From Saprospiraceae bacterium (GTDB lineage Bacteria > Bacteroidota > Bacteroidia > Chitinophagales > Saprospiraceae), in assembly GCA_016709995.1 (NCBI GenBank), contig JADJLQ010000003.1:372001-436000 (forward strand): a stretch of DNA of 64,000 nt, written 5' to 3'. A program made the translations under genes and the position numbers. The notes beneath the pieces are model-generated. The model saw nothing but the letters and a program-made list of their open reading frames with translations, had not been told where the DNA came from and made no database searches. Of the stretch, positions 35,166 to 45,638 are shown piece by piece. Position 1 is the first letter of the stretch, and every line of letters begins with the position of its first letter.

Positions 35166-38100
35166 ATGATTATTGCCAATTCCAAATCAGTTCCAATCGG
35201 TTTTTCTGCTGTTTATATTTCTATTTGCCATTTTACATTAAAAGGTTTAAGGCTTTTAGTGAGTTTGCTTCGTGGTGTGTTGTTTGCCTGGTGCGTGCTA
35301 CACTTTGATCAAGCTGCAGCTCAGTCAATCGAACAAAAGGGGCTTCCGTTTATCACCAATTATCGGTACCAGGATTACAATGCTGATGGAGTGAATTGGT
35401 GGGTGGAAGAAGACAGTCATGGTGTAATGTATTTTGCAAATTCTGTTGGCATTCTAACTTTCGATGGTCAACATTGGGGTCTCATTAAACCAAACGGAAA
35501 TCTGGAAACAAGGAGTCTGGTAAAGGGTCTGGATGGAAAAATCTATGTTGGCACTAATGGAGACCTAGGATTTATGGATAGTGATACGAAAGGCAAATTG
35601 CAATTTGTTTCACTTAAAGATAAGCTACCGGAACAGCATCGCACATTTGGTGAAGTTTGGGAAGCGCAGCTTATTGAGGGAAAGGTTGTCTTTCGAACTA
35701 TTTATAAAATATTTGAGTGGGATGGTACATCATTCAAAATCATCGAGAGTAAGGAACCTTTTCATGTAGGTGGGTCTGTGAATGGTAAATATTATTGCAG
35801 AATATGGAATAGAGGCCTTTGTGTACAGCAAGGCGATAGTTTTCACGTAGTGCCTAATGGAGGAAGATTCGCTACTGAACGCATCTATGCCCTCCTCCCT
35901 TATGATAATAATCGCATGCTCATTGGCACTCGCACACAAGGTCTCTTTATCTACGATGGCAAGGATTTCGTTCCTTTTAAAACTGAGGCCGATCCTTACA
36001 TCTTTAATACGAGTTTATATGGTGGCCTGGTCTTAAGTAATGGGCTGATCGCGCTCAATACTTTTAATGATGGCATGGTAATAATTGATCATCAAGGCAA
36101 ACTTATTCAACGCATAGATAAGTCTGTAGGGCTGCAAGACAATTCCGTGGATAATCTATTTGAAGACAGCCGAGGTAATTTGTGGATGCCACTTTTTAAT
36201 GGTATTGCCAAAATCGATTTGCAGTCAGCCCTAACCTATTATAATGAAGCACAGGGGTTGCCCGCTAAGACCGTTTTTACGATTGGATTCAACAATGCCT
36301 TCATGTATGCAGGTACAAATAATGGGGTATTTGTACTCAATAAGTCAACCAATAGATTTGAGAAAGTAAATGGCACCAGTGGCCAAATTGGTAATTTTTT
36401 AATAAATGGTAAGGATCTCTTGGTAGCAGGAGCAGAGAAGGGGTTACTCAAATTAGTGGGCGATAAATCATATACCCTAATTCAAGGCACTAATTATGAT
36501 TTTCATATCGGAGGGATCACAAGATCCAAGCTGGATTCAACTGTACTCTATTGCAATTTGCGTTCTGGCATGGCCATAGTCCGATTCAACCCGTCCACAT
36601 CCGGCTATGCTGTAGAATCATTTGCCAAAGGTTTTAGAAGTGGTTCTATTGTATCAGAAACAAATGGTGGAAATATTTGGATAGCAGGCGATAACCCTAA
36701 TGAACTCAAATTGGTGATTCCGCAAAGAAAGGACGGCAAAGTGACCCTAACTGAGTCTTCTGTTGAATTATACAATTTTAAACAAGGTTTGCCTGTTTCA
36801 CCCGTGTCCATATCAGAGTTTGATGGAGTCACCTATTTTATTGCTGGTAAGGATTCAATATTTGTTTTTGATGAAGCTAAAAGGATATTTATTCAGGACA
36901 CGGTCAGTTTTTTAAAAAATTATATTGGTTCTAATATCTTTAATGATGGTACTCTGGAGAGTTCTAAAGATAATCTTGGTAGGGTTTGGGCTAATTTTGG
37001 AACAGGGGTTTTCGTCAAGATTCCTTTGGCCGGTGGAGGATTTAAAATTGTAAACACCCCATTTAAAGGCTTGACTAAGAATTATCCCACCTGGGGTATT
37101 TTTCATGATAGAGGAGTTCAGGTAAAACAACCTGCCTGGTTTACTGGTAGAGAAGGAATCATCCGATATGATGGAAATCTGGAAGAAACCAACTCAGGAT
37201 CATTTAAGTCGATTATTCGTAAAATCCTTTTGAATGAAGATTCAACCCATTTTGTTGGCCTGGAAATACCAACTGCTGAAAATATACTAAACCATAGTTG
37301 GAATACGCTCCAGTTTGAATATGCTGCCCCATTCTTCAAGCAAGAGAATGAAACAATGTTTTCTACTTTTTTAGAAGGCCGCGATAAAACCTGGAGTGAT
37401 TGGAGCATACAAAGTTTTCGTGAATATGGCAATCTCCCATCCGGATCATATAATTTTCGGGTGAAGGCAAAAAATATTTATGATGTGGAGAGCACCGAGT
37501 CCAATTATGCTTTTTATATTTTGCCTGCTTGGTATGCCTCCTGGTGGGCCTACCTTTCCTATGCATTGCTAGCAGGTTTGGTCATCTATTCGTTGGTCAG
37601 GTGGCGGACATATCAGCTTCATGAAAAACACAGGGAACTTGAGAAAATAGTCAATAGCAGAACGCTTGAACTTAAATTGAAAGCTGATGAAAATGCAAAA
37701 CTATTTGATGAAACTGCCCATTTATTATCTGAAACAAAACAAAGGGCCGCGGAACTAAGTACTGTGAATAATATAGGTAAAGCGCTTACCTCTCAATTAG
37801 ATTCGCATGATTTAATCCAGATGGTCGGCGATCAGCTTAAGGATTTATTCAGAGCTAATATCGTATACCTTGCTCTTCATGATAAGGATTCAGACATGCT
37901 TCATTTTCCTTACCAGTATGGAGAAAATCTTCCTCCATTAAAATTTGGAGAAGGATTGGCTTCGAAAATAATCAGGTCCCAAGAACCCATACTCATTAAT
38001 AAAGATTTTGAAGCATCATCAGAGCTGCTGGGCGTCAAAAGATTGGGTATAGCCGCCTCATCTTATCTCGGTGTACCCATACCGGTCGGTGATGAAATCA

Positions 38101-39698
38101 TAGGCGTGTTAAGTGTTCAAAGCACGGAACAGGAGAATCGATTTAACGAAAATGATCTGCGACTTTTATCGACTATTGCATCTTCGGTAGGTGTTTCCTT
38201 GAATAATGCTACCCTATTCGATGAAGTAAAACAAGCCAAACTTGCTGCGGAAGAATCAGGCAAAATGGCTGAAAGAGCCAATGAAGCCAAGAGTGCATTT
38301 TTATCTACAGTGAGTCATGAATTGAGGACTCCACTCACTTCTGTGCTTGGATTCGCCAAAATCATCAAGAAGCGCCTGGAAGAGAAGATATTCCCTTTGA
38401 CAGACCAGTCAGATCCTAAGACCACTAAAACGATACAACAGGTAAGCGAAAACCTTGGAGTCGTAGTATCAGAAGGGCAGCGTCTGACCACTCTGATCAA
38501 TGATGTACTCGATCTGGCCAAGATAGAAGCTGGTAAAATGCAATGGAATGAAGACGCTGTATCAATGCAAGAAGTAGCTGAGACAGCGATTGCAGCAACC
38601 TCATCACTTTTCGACCAGAGATCATTGGTTTTGATCAAAGATATCGATGATTCGTTGCCAACTATCGTAGGAGACAAAGACAAACTCATCCAGGTAATGG
38701 TCAATTTGATTTCGAATTCGGTTAAGTTTACACCCACAGGTACGGTTACATGTAAGGTGCTGGCAGTTCAGAATGAAATTTTAGTGAGCATAGCAGACAC
38801 AGGCATCGGCATAGCCAATAAAGATCATAGCGTTGTGTTCGAACAATTTAAGCAGGTTGGTGATACACTTACTGACAAACCCAAAGGTACTGGTCTCGGA
38901 CTTCCAATATGCAAAGAGATTGTAGAACATCATGGAGGTCGTATCTGGCTTGAAAGTGAGTTGGGCAAAGGAAGTACATTTACATTCTCTATTCCGACCG
39001 GTAAACCAAGCACGCCTAAACCCATGCTACTCGACGCTTTACTCAAACAATTGAATGAAGAAGTCGCCCGATCTCAGCAATATATTAAAGGAAAAGCATC
39101 TAATATCCTCATAGTAGACGATGACGATTCTATCAGATCTTTATTGCAACAAGAGCTTGGTGATGCAGGTTATTTTATCCATGAAGCGAGGAATGGAAAA
39201 GAAGCCTTGACAAGAGTGCGGGATCATAGGCCAGACCTTATCATCCTGGATATCATGATGCCGGAGATGAATGGATTTGATGTAGCGGCAGTACTCAAAA
39301 ATGACCCTGCCACCATGGACATACCAATCATCGTCTTATCTATCGTAGAAGACAAAGCAAGAGGTTTCCGTATAGGGGTAGACCGATATTTAAACAAACC
39401 TATTGATACTAATGAGTTATTCAATGAAATAGGTAGCTTGTTGGATCAGGGTAAATCAAAAAAGAAAGTCATGATCGTAGATGAAGACATGGCTACAGTA
39501 AATACTTTGACAGAAGTATTAAAAGCCAAAGGTTATGTAGTAATGGAATCGGATGGTAAGGAATTGGTCGAAAAAGCATTGGCCAATCCGCCTGATATCA
39601 TGATCATTAATTCCCTGATGTCTACACAAAAGGACAGCCTGCATGCTTTGCGATTTGAAAAAGGAATGGAAAATGTTTTATTTCTCCTATATCAATAG
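35166..39698 (+). CDS. Hybrid two-component sensor: propeller, Y_Y_Y, GAF, histidine kinase, two receivers
   Basis: 1510 residues from the ATG at 35166; a GTG three codons earlier is also possible. Order: a membrane-anchoring or signal segment (about 30-50), a periplasmic two-component regulator propeller (about 60-700, blades such as DNSVDNLFEDSRGNLWMP), a Y_Y_Y domain (about 710-780), a transmembrane helix (about 785-805), coiled coil, GAF (about 865-1010), HisKA with SHELRTPLTSVLGFAK (about 1048), HATPase (NLISNSVKFTPTG, GTGLGLPICKEI) and receiver 1 with Asp in LIILDIMMPEMNG (about 1361). The last receiver has IMIINSLMS, where Asn replaces the phosphoacceptor Asp, and stops early. Companion regulator and cyclase genes follow. 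Confidence 0.9.
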   Translation: MIIANSKSVPIGFSAVYISICHFTLKGLRLLVSLLRGVLFAWCVLHFDQAAAQSIEQKGLPFITNYRYQDYNADGVNWWVEEDSHGVMYFANSVGILTFDGQHWGLIKPNGNLETRSLVKGLDGKIYVGTNGDLGFMDSDTKGKLQFVSLKDKLPEQHRTFGEVWEAQLIEGKVVFRTIYKIFEWDGTSFKIIESKEPFHVGGSVNGKYYCRIWNRGLCVQQGDSFHVVPNGGRFATERIYALLPYDNNRMLIGTRTQGLFIYDGKDFVPFKTEADPYIFNTSLYGGLVLSNGLIALNTFNDGMVIIDHQGKLIQRIDKSVGLQDNSVDNLFEDSRGNLWMPLFNGIAKIDLQSALTYYNEAQGLPAKTVFTIGFNNAFMYAGTNNGVFVLNKSTNRFEKVNGTSGQIGNFLINGKDLLVAGAEKGLLKLVGDKSYTLIQGTNYDFHIGGITRSKLDSTVLYCNLRSGMAIVRFNPSTSGYAVESFAKGFRSGSIVSETNGGNIWIAGDNPNELKLVIPQRKDGKVTLTESSVELYNFKQGLPVSPVSISEFDGVTYFIAGKDSIFVFDEAKRIFIQDTVSFLKNYIGSNIFNDGTLESSKDNLGRVWANFGTGVFVKIPLAGGGFKIVNTPFKGLTKNYPTWGIFHDRGVQVKQPAWFTGREGIIRYDGNLEETNSGSFKSIIRKILLNEDSTHFVGLEIPTAENILNHSWNTLQFEYAAPFFKQENETMFSTFLEGRDKTWSDWSIQSFREYGNLPSGSYNFRVKAKNIYDVESTESNYAFYILPAWYASWWAYLSYALLAGLVIYSLVRWRTYQLHEKHRELEKIVNSRTLELKLKADENAKLFDETAHLLSETKQRAAELSTVNNIGKALTSQLDSHDLIQMVGDQLKDLFRANIVYLALHDKDSDMLHFPYQYGENLPPLKFGEGLASKIIRSQEPILINKDFEASSELLGVKRLGIAASSYLGVPIPVGDEIIGVLSVQSTEQENRFNENDLRLLSTIASSVGVSLNNATLFDEVKQAKLAAEESGKMAERANEAKSAFLSTVSHELRTPLTSVLGFAKIIKKRLEEKIFPLTDQSDPKTTKTIQQVSENLGVVVSEGQRLTTLINDVLDLAKIEAGKMQWNEDAVSMQEVAETAIAATSSLFDQRSLVLIKDIDDSLPTIVGDKDKLIQVMVNLISNSVKFTPTGTVTCKVLAVQNEILVSIADTGIGIANKDHSVVFEQFKQVGDTLTDKPKGTGLGLPICKEIVEHHGGRIWLESELGKGSTFTFSIPTGKPSTPKPMLLDALLKQLNEEVARSQQYIKGKASNILIVDDDDSIRSLLQQELGDAGYFIHEARNGKEALTRVRDHRPDLIILDIMMPEMNGFDVAAVLKNDPATMDIPIIVLSIVEDKARGFRIGVDRYLNKPIDTNELFNEIGSLLDQGKSKKKVMIVDEDMATVNTLTEVLKAKGYVVMESDGKELVEKALANPPDIMIINSLMSTQKDSLHALRFEKGMENVLFLLYQ

Positions 39699-39772
39699 CA
39701 TTGGCATGAATAGATTTAATATTCTTATTACTTGAATTCCAACAATTTTTTCAAACTTTTCTAACTATTAAG

Positions 39773-40159
39773 ATGTCAAAGAAGATATTAATTGTAGATG
39801 ATGAATTTCATATTCGTATGCTCATTGAACAAACTCTGGAAGAGCTTGAAGACGACGATGTAGAGTTTTTTACTTCTGACAATGGTGAGTCGGCATTACA
39901 TCTCATCCAAACAGAAAAGCCGGACCTTGTATTTCTGGATGTAATGATGCCTAAAATGAACGGTATGGAAGTATGTCACCTTGTAAAACAAGACGAGGCT
40001 TTAAAAGATGTATTTATTATATTACTCACTGCGAAAGGCCAGGACTTTGATCGACAGAAAGGGCAAGAGGTAGGAGCCAATATTTATATGACTAAACCAT
40101 TCGATCCCGAAGCCATTCTGTCAAAAGCAAGGGAAATCCTCCAATTAGACATTTTATGA
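39773..40159 (+). CDS. Stand-alone CheY-like response regulator
   Basis: 128 residues, a single receiver domain: acidic pocket ILIVDDEFHIR, phosphoacceptor Asp in LVFLDVMMPKMNGMEV (about 56), Thr in ILLTAKG and Lys in MTKPFDPE. There is no output domain. It lies between the hybrid kinase (74 bp) and the nucleotide cyclase (43 bp), so it probably relays phosphate from the former to the latter or to another partner; this is inferred from position. Confidence 0.9.
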   Translation: MSKKILIVDDEFHIRMLIEQTLEELEDDDVEFFTSDNGESALHLIQTEKPDLVFLDVMMPKMNGMEVCHLVKQDEALKDVFIILLTAKGQDFDRQKGQEVGANIYMTKPFDPEAILSKAREILQLDIL

Positions 40160-40202
40160 TTTTCGGATAATTTCTTGATCTAACCCAGATTACCTTTTAT
40201 AC

Positions 40203-41825
40203 ATGACCAGGATAAATTTAAAAAATATTATTCTTAAAAATCATCAGATTAATGCTGTTATTCTTGGGTTGATCAGTCAATTGAATGGTGCTATATCGAT
40301 TGAGGATCATGAGGGTAATATCCTTCTTGGTAAATCGAAAGGAGTTCTTAATAACCCTGAATTGTCGCTGCCATTGCTTTCAGAAGGAGTAGCCGTTGGC
40401 TATGTACATGGTGTTGGTGCTGACATTATAGCCCATTTGGTTACATTTTTGATACAAAAAGAAGCAGAAAAAAAGAAATTGGGGTCAGAAGTGCTTAACC
40501 TTTATCAGGAGCTTAATGTTATTTATAATTTTTCAGAACAGTTAACTCAGACGATAGAGCCTGATGTCATAGCTCAGATTACCTTGGATCAAGCTGTGCA
40601 TTCAATACCCTCTGAAGGTGGGGTGATTGTATTATGGGACGAAAGCACGCAGCAATTAAATGTACCCGCTGCTTCCGGACTACACTATTTTGATACTGCT
40701 GCGATCAAGGAGCATACTGACTTGCTTTTCAAAATTGGTTTGAGTGGACAATCGGAGATTCTGGGAGATATCAGTGCTTTAAAGACAAGTGGTATGCTAG
40801 CTGAGGATGTCAAATCCATCGTCTACGCAGCAATGAAAGTAAAACATCGAATCATGGGTGCGATCATTTTGGCGGGAGAGAAAGAAGACCAATACAGTGC
40901 AGCCCATCTTAAGCTTTTAGTGACTCTTGCATTACAATCCTCAACGGCTATTGAAAGCGCCATGTTGTTTGAAAAAAATATCCGTGAAGTCAGAGAAAGA
41001 GAAGAAGCTATACTCCGCATTCATGAAGTGACTAAAAAGTTCGTGCCGCACGAATTTATTCGGGCATTAGGTAAAGAGTCACTGCTTGATGTACAGTTGG
41101 GAGACCAGGTAGGAAAAACGGTAACCGTATTATTTACTGATATTAGAGATTTTACTTCGCTTTCTGAAAGAATGACTCCTGAAGAAAATTTTCGTTTCGT
41201 ATCTTCCTTCAATGAACGATTGGGTCCTATTATTAGATCTCATAGAGGATTTATCAATCAATACCTGGGGGATTCGATTATGGCGTTGTTTCCTGAGGAA
41301 CCAGAGGATGCATTAAAGGCAGCCATCTCAATGCAACAAGCCATTGACGATTTTAATAAAGACCGGATCGCCATTGGGCTCGAACCGATCAAAGCTGGAA
41401 TCGGCCTGCATACGGGTCCATTGATCATGGGTATTACTGGAGATGAATATAGACTTGATGCAGCTACCATCTCTGATACAGTCAATACGGCATCGAGAAT
41501 TGAGAGCCTTACTAAATATTTTAGATCACCTTTATTGTTAAGCGGTGATACTCTTCAACTTATTCAAAATCCATTAAGATATAATGTAAGGCACCTCGGG
41601 AAGGCACAACTAAAAGGAAAAAACAATTTAATCAGTATAGTAGAATGTATTGATGGATATTCTATCAAGGAACGGGACCTTAAAATGAAATCATTGAATA
41701 TTTTTAAAGATGCGATGAAGCAATATTTGGATAAAAATTTTGCAGAGGCCATAACGTGTTTTGAAGCTATCCTTGAGCTTGATTCTAACGATTTTACGGC
41801 AAAAATTTTATCAATAAATCAATAG
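40203..41825 (+). CDS. GAF domain class III adenylate/guanylate cyclase
   Basis: 540 residues. An N-terminal region (1-95) leads into a GAF domain (about 105-260, EQLTQTIEPDVIAQITLDQA), a connecting helix (IREVREREEAILRIHEV), and a class III catalytic domain (about 300-480) with metal-binding Asp residues in LFTDIRDFTS and YLGDSIMALF and the C-terminal TISDTVNTASRIE. The residue that selects adenine in adenylate cyclases (Lys in NKxxGD) is Gln353 here (NQYLGD), so nucleotide preference or activity is uncertain. A short helical tail (about 490-540, TPR-like EAITCFEAILELD) ends the protein. Last gene of the signalling island. Confidence 0.88.
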   Translation: MTRINLKNIILKNHQINAVILGLISQLNGAISIEDHEGNILLGKSKGVLNNPELSLPLLSEGVAVGYVHGVGADIIAHLVTFLIQKEAEKKKLGSEVLNLYQELNVIYNFSEQLTQTIEPDVIAQITLDQAVHSIPSEGGVIVLWDESTQQLNVPAASGLHYFDTAAIKEHTDLLFKIGLSGQSEILGDISALKTSGMLAEDVKSIVYAAMKVKHRIMGAIILAGEKEDQYSAAHLKLLVTLALQSSTAIESAMLFEKNIREVREREEAILRIHEVTKKFVPHEFIRALGKESLLDVQLGDQVGKTVTVLFTDIRDFTSLSERMTPEENFRFVSSFNERLGPIIRSHRGFINQYLGDSIMALFPEEPEDALKAAISMQQAIDDFNKDRIAIGLEPIKAGIGLHTGPLIMGITGDEYRLDAATISDTVNTASRIESLTKYFRSPLLLSGDTLQLIQNPLRYNVRHLGKAQLKGKNNLISIVECIDGYSIKERDLKMKSLNIFKDAMKQYLDKNFAEAITCFEAILELDSNDFTAKILSINQ

Positions 41826-42209
41826 AATATCAAATCAATGGCATTGCAGAGAATTGGACTGGGGCTATGGAGATAGCTATAAAATAAAGTGCGATCAAAA
41901 GAGGAAGTTGATTGAACTTTAAATCTCTATTCACTTGAGGGTATATTGCATTTAGGAATTATTTAAACTGGCAGAAAGTGTATCTTCCATAGGGTTAAAA
42001 ATAAATGCATCCGGGGTGGTCAATGTGAGGATGACTTCCTTACTCACAGCAGAGGATCTCGACAAAGCGACTAAAGTGGCCTATAAAGCGCCGGGTACTA
42101 AGTAATATTTTGAGATAATATTTTTATGACCTGCTGTCAATTTACAACAGTAAGATAGTCCAGGCAATGCCAATGGGATGACTTGAGTTATGCTGAGTAT
42201 ACCGATGCA
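41826..42209. other. Gene-free 384 bp with a possible coding remnant
   Basis: No complete gene. On the plus strand 41956-42105 is an open, protein-like stretch of 49 residues containing KINASGVVNVRMTS and TAEDLDKATKVAYKAPG before a TAA. It has no start codon of its own at the expected place and a TAG just upstream. It could be the 3' remnant of a lost gene; family not recognised. Confidence 0.35.
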
Positions 42210-42998
42210 TTATTGTGTCGAAATATATTTTTGTACCACTTCAATTAATTTTTCGGCGTTTTTTGATAATACATCTGCGCTTTCAATCCACCAGGCACTT
42301 TCTCGGATCAGGCGTTTGATTAAAGCAATTCTTTCTGGATGATCTTTTAATAATACGATCGGATCTTTTAATCCAGCCACATCAGAGGTAATGACGCCGT
42401 CAGATTCAAGTGATTTCTGCCAATCATTGATAAGGTCTTCCATAATACCCCGTATTCGGATATTCCAGGCATTATAATAGTTGGTAATAGCGATTTTTAA
42501 ATTTTTATCATTTATGCTGGAATACATCCCGGTATTTTTCAGCTCATTGATTGCGGCTTGATTGGCTGCGACCATATTAGACCGGTGGGACCACAAAAAA
42601 GCTTCTGTGATAAATTTTTTATCATAATTTTCAGGAATTGCGGACTTCCAGATAAAATCGTTCTTATAAGGAGGAATAGTATGTCCATCTTGCGCAGCAT
42701 CATAGCTAGAGGCACCAGCCATTTTTAGAAGATAGATGAAGGCATGAAATCGAAACGACTCCAATTGTTGCATCTGTTTGAGCGCAGCTTGATCTTGTTG
42801 AAGATTTTCTACCAGGTTGGTCAAGACAAGTTTGAGTGATGTTTGTTTTTTCATTTGCTCATTCCAGTTATTAATTTGGAGAGCAATGAGGATACCAATA
42901 ACCACTAGAATGATCTCGCCGATGGAATATTTGATATAAGCAGTAAATTTTTCACCGGCAAAAAGACTCAAGCGCAGATGTCGAAATAGTTTGATCAT
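42210..42998 (-). CDS. DUF6090 family membrane-anchored protein
   Basis: 262 residues. The N-terminus MIKLFRHLRLSLFAGEKFTA followed by the membrane helix IGEIILVVIGILIALQINNW is the hallmark of DUF6090 proteins of Bacteroidota. The rest is helical and probably periplasmic, with a Gln-rich stretch (LQQDQAALKQMQQ). Function unknown. Monocistronic, divergent from the GMC oxidoreductase gene. Confidence 0.85.
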   Translation of the reverse strand: MIKLFRHLRLSLFAGEKFTAYIKYSIGEIILVVIGILIALQINNWNEQMKKQTSLKLVLTNLVENLQQDQAALKQMQQLESFRFHAFIYLLKMAGASSYDAAQDGHTIPPYKNDFIWKSAIPENYDKKFITEAFLWSHRSNMVAANQAAINELKNTGMYSSINDKNLKIAITNYYNAWNIRIRGIMEDLINDWQKSLESDGVITSDVAGLKDPIVLLKDHPERIALIKRLIRESAWWIESADVLSKNAEKLIEVVQKYISTQ

Positions 42999-43120
42999 TT
43001 TTTTTAATCAGAGGATTTGGAAACTAAATGTAACAAGAATTATGAAGGCTGCAACTGCCCAATATTATTCTGCAAGTCTACCACACCAATTAATTTGTGA
43101 CATTTACTTAACTTCCCTCT

Positions 43121-44805
43121 ATGGAAACCACATTCGACGCTATTGTCATCGGTTCAGGGATCTCCGGAGGCTGGGCTGCAAAAGAATTTTGTGAGAAAGG
43201 ATTAAAAACGCTGGTACTCGAACGGGGAAGAGATATCAAGCACATCAAAGATTATCCGACAGCGACCATGGCTCCCTGGGATTTTAAGCATCGCGGCTGG
43301 GTCGACAAAGCATATATGGACAAAAATCCATTGATCAGCAAAGCTGCCGGCTTTGGAGACGATACCAGGCATTTTTTATTCAGGATGCAGATCATCCCTA
43401 TATTCAGGAAAAGCCCTTTGATTGGATCAGGGGATACCAGGTGGGCGGCAAATCATTAATCTGGGGAAGGGCCTGTCAGCGCTGGAGTCCCTACGAATTT
43501 ACAGCTCCTGAAAGACAAGGCTATGGCATGAACTGGCCGATAGGATATCAGGATGTAGCTCCGTGGTATAGTCACGTAGAGAAATTCATCGGTGTATGTG
43601 GTACCAAAGATGGGATAGAAGCTATGCCGGATGGAGAGTTTCTACCTGCGTTTGGGTTGAACTGTGTCGAGTCGCATATGCGCGATAAAATAAGGGAACA
43701 TTTTCCTGACAGGCATATGGTAGACGCACGCTGGGCAAATATCACCAAAGCTGAACCAATACACCTCGAGCAAGGTCGTGGCAATTGCCAGGCACGCAAT
43801 ATGTGTATGAGAGGATGTCCATTTGGAGGTTATTTTAGTTCTAATTCTTCCACACTTCCATGGGCGGCTAAGACAGGAAATCTCACTGTGCGGCCACATT
43901 CTGTCGTGCATTCCATCCTGTATGATGAAAAGACCCAAAAGGCATCCGGGGTCAAAATCATTGATGCGCTTACTATGGAAGAGCACGAATACCACGCAAA
44001 AGTGATTTTTGTCAACGCCTCAGCTTTGAACAGTAACCTTATCCTGCTCAATTCAAAATCCGCCCGCTTTCCCAATGGTCTTGGCAACGATCACGATTTA
44101 TTTGGTAAATATGTGGCCCATCACAACTATAGATCTGGTACGGGCGCGGATGTCAAAGGGTTTGAAGATAAATATTATTACGGCAGAAAGCCCACAGAAC
44201 CCATCATCGCCAATTACAGAAACCTCGGCAAGCAAACTATGGACTTCGTAGGTGGTTATACCATTTTCACCGGGGCTTACAGATCTCGTGGTAAAATGAT
44301 AGAGGGTCCCCAATTTGGGGAAGACTACAAAGAAGCCCTCGGTCAACCCGGAGGCTGGCATACTTATATGTACATGCAAGGCGAAACCATTCCCAAAAAG
44401 GAAAATCATGTAAGACTAAGTGATACGGAAAAAGATCAATGGGGGATACCACTCCTCATTACATCTGTTGGTTATGATGACAATGATGTTCGCATGGTAA
44501 AAGACTTTATGCAGGAAAGCAAAGCCATGATGGAGGCAGCAGGCTGTACCAATATCACCTCCGGTGACAATCATCAGGCTCCCGGTTTAGACATCCACGA
44601 AATGGGTGGATGCAGGATGGGTACTGATGCAAAAAACTCCATGCTCAATAAGTGGAATCAAATGCACCTCTGTAAAAATGTTTTCGTGACTGATGGGGCA
44701 TGTATGACCAGTACCGGCAATCAAAGCCCTTCTATCTTATACATGGCATTGACTGTCAGAGCAGTGGATAGAGCGGTCAGTGAGTTGAATAAAAGAAATT
44801 TATAG
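43121..44805 (+). CDS. GMC family oxidoreductase (frameshifted in this sequence)
   Basis: Two overlapping pieces (43121-43459 and 43441-44805) make one flavoprotein of about 561 residues. The first piece holds the FAD-binding VIGSGISGGWAAKEFCEKG and LERGRD. Adding one T to the T6 run at 43372-43377 restores the frame through GYQVGGKSLIWGR. The C-terminal GMC_oxred_C domain includes HEMGGCRMG and the active-site region TGNQSPSILYMALT. Such enzymes oxidise sugars or alcohols, often with a gluconate-5-dehydrogenase-like partner and a small subunit; no such neighbour is present. The acceptor is unknown. Confidence 0.9.
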
Positions 44806-44821
44806 CACGGGTAGTGTTCAT

Positions 44822-45588
44822 TCACAAATCCTTCCGCTTAAATGCTCTTAGAGATATCAAAATGGCACTATCGCCCATATCAGCAATATGACCACAGTAT
44901 ACAGTGAGCCAAAATAGCCACCGAAGAATTTTTTATACACCGCGCCTGTATAGCCCATTAAAGCACTAATATCCATTTTGAGCATGATAAATATTCTAGC
45001 TAAATCGATAGGGTTCAATGAAGCAAGTGCTATGGTAAATTTCTCTATAGGATAATCACTAAGGGCGAATATCAATAACATGAGTGCTCCATCATAGACC
45101 AGAGAGAAAAATAGCCATACCAGCAAAACAAGGCCTATGCCTCTGGCTTTGTCCCTGGCCAATACAGATGACAAAAATGCCAATGATGTAAAAATAAATA
45201 CCAGGATGCTGCCTGCAAAGATTACAGTAAATCCAATTTGGTTAAACGAATATATGAAAACCGGAATACCGACTCCCATCAAAAAAGCACTCAATAATGA
45301 TAAACTCACGCCTAAATATTCACTGACCAGGATTTTTGTTCTACTGATAGGTTGTGACAGCATCAATTCTATAAATTCGTAAGAGTTGTAATAATGTATA
45401 GTTGCAAAAACCATACTGACTAATGGCAGAACAAAAAGAATGATGGTCATCAGGCTCATGACTGCTTTAGATTGATTTTCTTCAAGTTGGAACAGAGTGA
45501 TGGAGACGAGGAGGAGAAAAAGAGCAAATGCGGAAATGATCTTATTATTTAAGATGTCATATAATACGTATTTGGTCAATTTTAGCAT
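44822..45588 (-). CDS. nosY: NosY, ABC-2 type permease of the nos cluster (frameshift near C-terminus)
   Basis: About 256 residues with six hydrophobic helices (e.g. IISAFALFLLLVSITLFQLE, VMSLMTIILFVLPLVSMVF) and the SQPISRTKILVSEYLG loop of NosY. The open frame stops at 44857 after AIVPF, but one extra base in the A4 run (plus 44859-44862) continues it into ISLRAFKRKDL and a stop at 44822, the normal NosY ending. It forms the membrane part of the NosFY transporter required for maturing the CuZ site of N2O reductase, probably by exporting a sulfur species. Confidence 0.88.
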
Positions 45589-45638
45589 TGCAGTTTTTTC
45601 GTTGTGTTTATTTGGTTTAAGCTAACCGGGCAATGTAA

